From Candidatus Bathyarchaeota archaeon (GTDB taxonomy: Archaea; Thermoproteota; Bathyarchaeia; Bathyarchaeales; DTEX01): a stretch of 43,568 nt of DNA. Positions within the stretch are counted from its first letter, which is position 1, and every line of letters begins with the position of its first letter. The notes beneath the pieces are model-generated. The model was not told where the DNA came from. It saw nothing but the letters and a program-made list of their open reading frames with translations, and ran no database searches. Positions 40,969 to 43,568 of the stretch are shown piece after piece. The DNA is taken from assembly GCA_025059045.1 (NCBI GenBank), contig JANXEA010000014.1, positions 1 to 43,568 of the forward strand, read 5' to 3'. Both the position numbers and the translations under genes were made by a program.

Positions 40969-41376
40969 AAGATTACACCAGTATAATTCTAGCCAATTTT
41001 AGAATAACCATTAAGGGTTAATTAATCTTGCCTTACCAGAATGAAACCGGTGCTATATATTTTCAAAATAAATGCAGAGAAATTGCGCTTTTGTTTAGCC
41101 AAACTAATCAAAGTATGACTTCTATGGATTACAGGTCCGGTCGCCGCTTTACGAGGTTACTGTGACTGATCTCCAGTACCAAAACAAAGACTGTGTCTTT
41201 CACTTGACGAAACCTCAGCTTTCTAAGGGTTTGGCGTCCAGTTTAACCCCCCTCCCAAAATTCACAGAGGGCTTATAACTAGGATGCAGAGAAAATATTA
41301 TCCGCTGATCCACTAAGGTGTGACCTGCTCCGGTAAAGTGGATCTGCGGACAGACCATTCAATCTGGAGGAGCCGG
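40969..41376. other. Intergenic region before nurA
   Basis: These 408 bases hold the divergent promoters of the helical-protein gene and nurA. TATA-like strings include GCTATATATT at about 41050-41060 and GCTTATAACT at 41271-41280. The stretch 41090-41260 is more GC-balanced and could encode a small RNA from the first box, but I find no tRNA, C/D or H/ACA signature. Confidence 0.4.
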
Positions 41377-43185
41377 GTGCATCTTTATATGGGTTTCCTT
41401 GCTGAAAGGCTTAGGAGACATACCTCTGACCTAGCCTCCCTGCTCACTAGCCGCATAAGTGAGCTTAGAAGCCGTCCGGGTCTAACCCTCTGTATTAAGC
41501 CGCTCGCTACTTCGAACCCTAAGCCCGTCTTCTTTGAGCCGGGCGAGTATGTGGCGGTTGGTATCGACGGCTCTATGGACTATGATGAGTTGCTGGAAAT
41601 GCTTCTTTTCTACGTCTGCGCCACAGGATTTAGATGCGAGTTCAATATTGGTGATAGAGTTGACTTCAGCCTCGACCATGTAAGAAGGGATGAGCGGTTA
41701 GCGGCGTCCGCCTCGGTTCCGCTGTGGACAGAAGATCTATTCTACGTCACCGACGAGTCAAGCTCAACGGAATATGACTTGGCAAGGACGGCTGAGCGAA
41801 TCCCATATGCAATGATGACTATGGCTGAGCTGTCACTTGCCCTCAAGGCTATAGAGGATGATGATGTGCGGCTACTCTTCATGGATAGGCCTCTGCATGG
41901 AACCTTCGGACCCTTGGCCCGCGACTTCAGGCATTGGTTGGATAGAAAAAGATCTATCCTGCTTGGTATGAAGACAAGCCATGGTCCCTTAACCTACTTG
42001 GACCTCTGTCTAGCCTTCGTCTTAGGGTCTGGCGAAAACTGGGTTCCGAAGAGAAGAGGTTACTACCCATTCGCCGCGGTCCAGAAACTCATGCAAATTG
42101 GCAGGCTTACGGCGAAAGATCTTCTCGCCGAATTGAGCGTTCCTGAAAAGAGTAGAAAATATGTCCTTAGGGGTCTGCTTAAGCTGCATAAATCCTCAGA
42201 GGATGGACTGTTCACAGAGGATTTCAACCTGGAAGATGAGAACTCAGTTCTGGAGCTTAAGAGCCATGTCAGAAATTATTGGCTGAGAGCAAGGGAGGCT
42301 GCATGGTCAGTGGTTGAGAGAATCTTTAGCTCAAATGAGCATCCACTGATGCTTAACGAAGGAAAATCCTGGCTGACAGTTCTAGACTTAAATGTGATAA
42401 ATGTGCTGCTCATCCATATGCTGAGGGAGGAAGCCATAAGGAGAAGGGTTCTGGTCATAGGAATAGCCAAGGACACATCTGCATCCGACTATATTAGGGC
42501 TGTAATCCCATATGCAAGGTTTAGGGGCACAATATCAATGGAAGAGAAGCTTCCAAACCTAAGACATGACAGGGCCTTCCTAACGATCCTTAGCAGCACG
42601 AATCCTGAAACCTTTTCCGTCCCATGGCGGACCATAAGCTACGACTCATGCTTCGCAACAATGATCGAGGGTGATGGGAACATTGTGTTAAAGGCGGCGA
42701 GGAGGAGGATAGCCGTGGAGAGACAGTTTGTGAAAGGCTACTTCCAGATTAGACAGTTCAAATCAGATGAGGCGGTCAGGTCTCCGGCATTCATGTATGA
42801 CAGGTTCTACATTCCAGAAGTGGATGAAGACTTCACTGCCGAGATCACAGCCACTGAAGGCGACCGTGAGACCTTGATCCAACCATACTGGGAAGGGGAA
42901 GATGAGAATCCACTCGACTCATTTATTCTCCAGATTCTATCCAAATGCGATAATCCGGAGGTCTTGGAGGCAGTTGGTCATAATCAACTATTATACCTTG
43001 CAGACAAAGCCGTGAAGAACGAGGTCAAGATGATGAGGGGTCTATTAAGGGGTGTCGCAGACCTTGAACTCGGAACTCTCTCGAGAAAACAAAAGATCTT
43101 TACAATAGCACGTAGATTTAGGGACATAAGGCGTGAGACCGAGGGCGCGAGGGAAAGAACCTTATCGGAGGGAGAGAACATTTGA
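41377..43185 (+). CDS. nurA: NurA-family 5'-3' nuclease
   Basis: NurA trims DNA ends for homologous recombination together with the HerA translocase. The N-terminal motif G-I-D-G-S-M-D with the metal-binding aspartate is near residue 65, L-L-F-M-D-R-P-L-H-G-T-F near 170 is the second acidic motif, and the late R-F-Y-I-P motif fits the family C-terminus. At 602 residues it is longer than Sulfolobus or Pyrococcus enzymes (roughly 340-450); the extra length is mostly in the middle and the C-terminal 100 residues. GTG 41377 has GGAGG six bases upstream; GTG 41320 is the longest frame. The stop overlaps the HerA start. Confidence 0.9.
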   Translation: MHLYMGFLAERLRRHTSDLASLLTSRISELRSRPGLTLCIKPLATSNPKPVFFEPGEYVAVGIDGSMDYDELLEMLLFYVCATGFRCEFNIGDRVDFSLDHVRRDERLAASASVPLWTEDLFYVTDESSSTEYDLARTAERIPYAMMTMAELSLALKAIEDDDVRLLFMDRPLHGTFGPLARDFRHWLDRKRSILLGMKTSHGPLTYLDLCLAFVLGSGENWVPKRRGYYPFAAVQKLMQIGRLTAKDLLAELSVPEKSRKYVLRGLLKLHKSSEDGLFTEDFNLEDENSVLELKSHVRNYWLRAREAAWSVVERIFSSNEHPLMLNEGKSWLTVLDLNVINVLLIHMLREEAIRRRVLVIGIAKDTSASDYIRAVIPYARFRGTISMEEKLPNLRHDRAFLTILSSTNPETFSVPWRTISYDSCFATMIEGDGNIVLKAARRRIAVERQFVKGYFQIRQFKSDEAVRSPAFMYDRFYIPEVDEDFTAEITATEGDRETLIQPYWEGEDENPLDSFILQILSKCDNPEVLEAVGHNQLLYLADKAVKNEVKMMRGLLRGVADLELGTLSRKQKIFTIARRFRDIRRETEGARERTLSEGENI

Positions 43186-43568
43186 GACAGATCTTCGACG
43201 ACATGGATGGAGCATTCCAAGCGCGTTTAAGGGCTCACAGAACCTCGACTAGAACGTCGAGAACAGGAGAAGGCGAGTTGACGGTTACAAGTCAGGTCGC
43301 TGTTGCAGAAGCATCGTTCAGCCTCTCTGTTCTAGATAGGCTTCATGAGCCCAGCTTCATAGCCTTCAGAAGACCAACAATTAGTGGCGAGACCTTCATC
43401 ATCTATGAAGTTGTCGCTGTTAGACCAATGCACTACCAAATGTTAGGCATGGATGTATCAGTCCCAAAGGTGATAAGGAAGGAGTTTTTAGAGACCATCA
43501 ATCAGGGCTGGAAGGCAAGCGAAGAAACATGGATCGACATAATTGCAGTCCCAACAAACTATAGGCTC
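43182..43568 (+). CDS. herA: HerA-type DNA translocase, N-terminal HAS-barrel part (cut by window edge)
   Basis: A frame open from TTG 43182 to the end (129 codons). It overlaps the nurA stop (TTGA) and has a GGAGGG eight bases upstream. The visible part has I-I-Y-E-V-V-A-V-R-P-M-H-Y, like the HAS-barrel domain of HerA ATPases; the ATPase motifs lie beyond the window. Identity rests on this and on the position directly after nurA. Confidence 0.82.
   Translation, partial: MRQIFDDMDGAFQARLRAHRTSTRTSRTGEGELTVTSQVAVAEASFSLSVLDRLHEPSFIAFRRPTISGETFIIYEVVAVRPMHYQMLGMDVSVPKVIRKEFLETINQGWKASEETWIDIIAVPTNYRL

Noticed and set aside
1-43568. CRISPR arrays, insertion sequences, prophage or integrative elements
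   Set aside because: No regularly spaced repeats, transposase, integrase or phage structural genes were seen in any part of the window.

Overview
The window is archaeal. It carries a TATA-binding protein, replication factor C large and small subunits, DNA topoisomerase VI A and B, aIF1A, aIF2 alpha and aIF2 gamma, Nop10, RIO1 kinase, eL44 and eS27 type ribosomal proteins, an archaeal signal peptidase and a NurA-HerA pair. The gene orders (aIF1A-RIO1-KH-TopoVIB-TopoVIA; L44e-S27e-aIF2alpha-Nop10-PAC2), intron-bearing tRNA genes and frequent TTG/GTG starts behind strong Shine-Dalgarno (SD) sites point to the TACK group. Bathyarchaeia is my best guess from protein character, but no 16S rRNA is present and this is inference.

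Layout. 1-2.1 kb: a secreted protein cut by the window edge and two tandem paralogues of unknown function, all on the minus strand. 2.6-5.3 kb: an ABC-2 exporter (ATPase plus two related permeases). 5.4-11.2 kb: a CofE-like protein, a Bud32-like kinase fused to a long unknown N-terminus, an RNase J-like nuclease and a DUF362 protein. 11.3-14.6 kb: TrmI, signal peptidase, TBP and ThiL. 14.7-19.7 kb: intron-containing tRNA-Thr, a small membrane protein, an MFS transporter and a MacB-like ABC transporter. 19.9-22.8 kb: SerA-like dehydrogenase, LarA-like protein and RimI-like acetyltransferase. 22.8-27.6 kb, minus strand: aIF2 gamma, a uroporphyrinogen-decarboxylase-like methyltransferase, homoserine kinase, a PdxA homologue and an Fcf1-like PIN protein, packed as one likely operon. 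28-31 kb: a zinc-ribbon membrane protein, then the translation and ribosome-assembly operon. 31.1 kb: tRNA-Asn. 31.3-36.8 kb: the minus-strand aIF1A to TopoVI cluster. 37-39.2 kb: RFC small and large subunits. 39.3-41 kb: MoaB, MoaC and a helical protein. 41.4 kb to the end: NurA and the start of HerA.

Most notable: (1) a tRNA-Asn gene at 31114-31273 interrupted by three separate introns, none at the canonical site, each with a bulge-helix-bulge-like fold whose predicted cuts restore a standard cloverleaf; (2) a topoisomerase VI B gene whose only sensible start is AUA, eight bases after an SD, with a 23-codon upstream ORF ending in the spacer; (3) a DUF362 gene open for about 112 codons upstream of its first ATG/GTG/TTG, with an SD pointing to an AUC start; (4) a decayed gene between the KH-protein gene and TopoVI B; (5) a long hairpin at the predicted 5' end of the RFC mRNA. 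Several start sites were moved from the longest frame to a start supported by an SD or a TATA box. Translation and RNA-processing genes dominate; the accessory parts are the transporters and the unknown paralogues at the left end.
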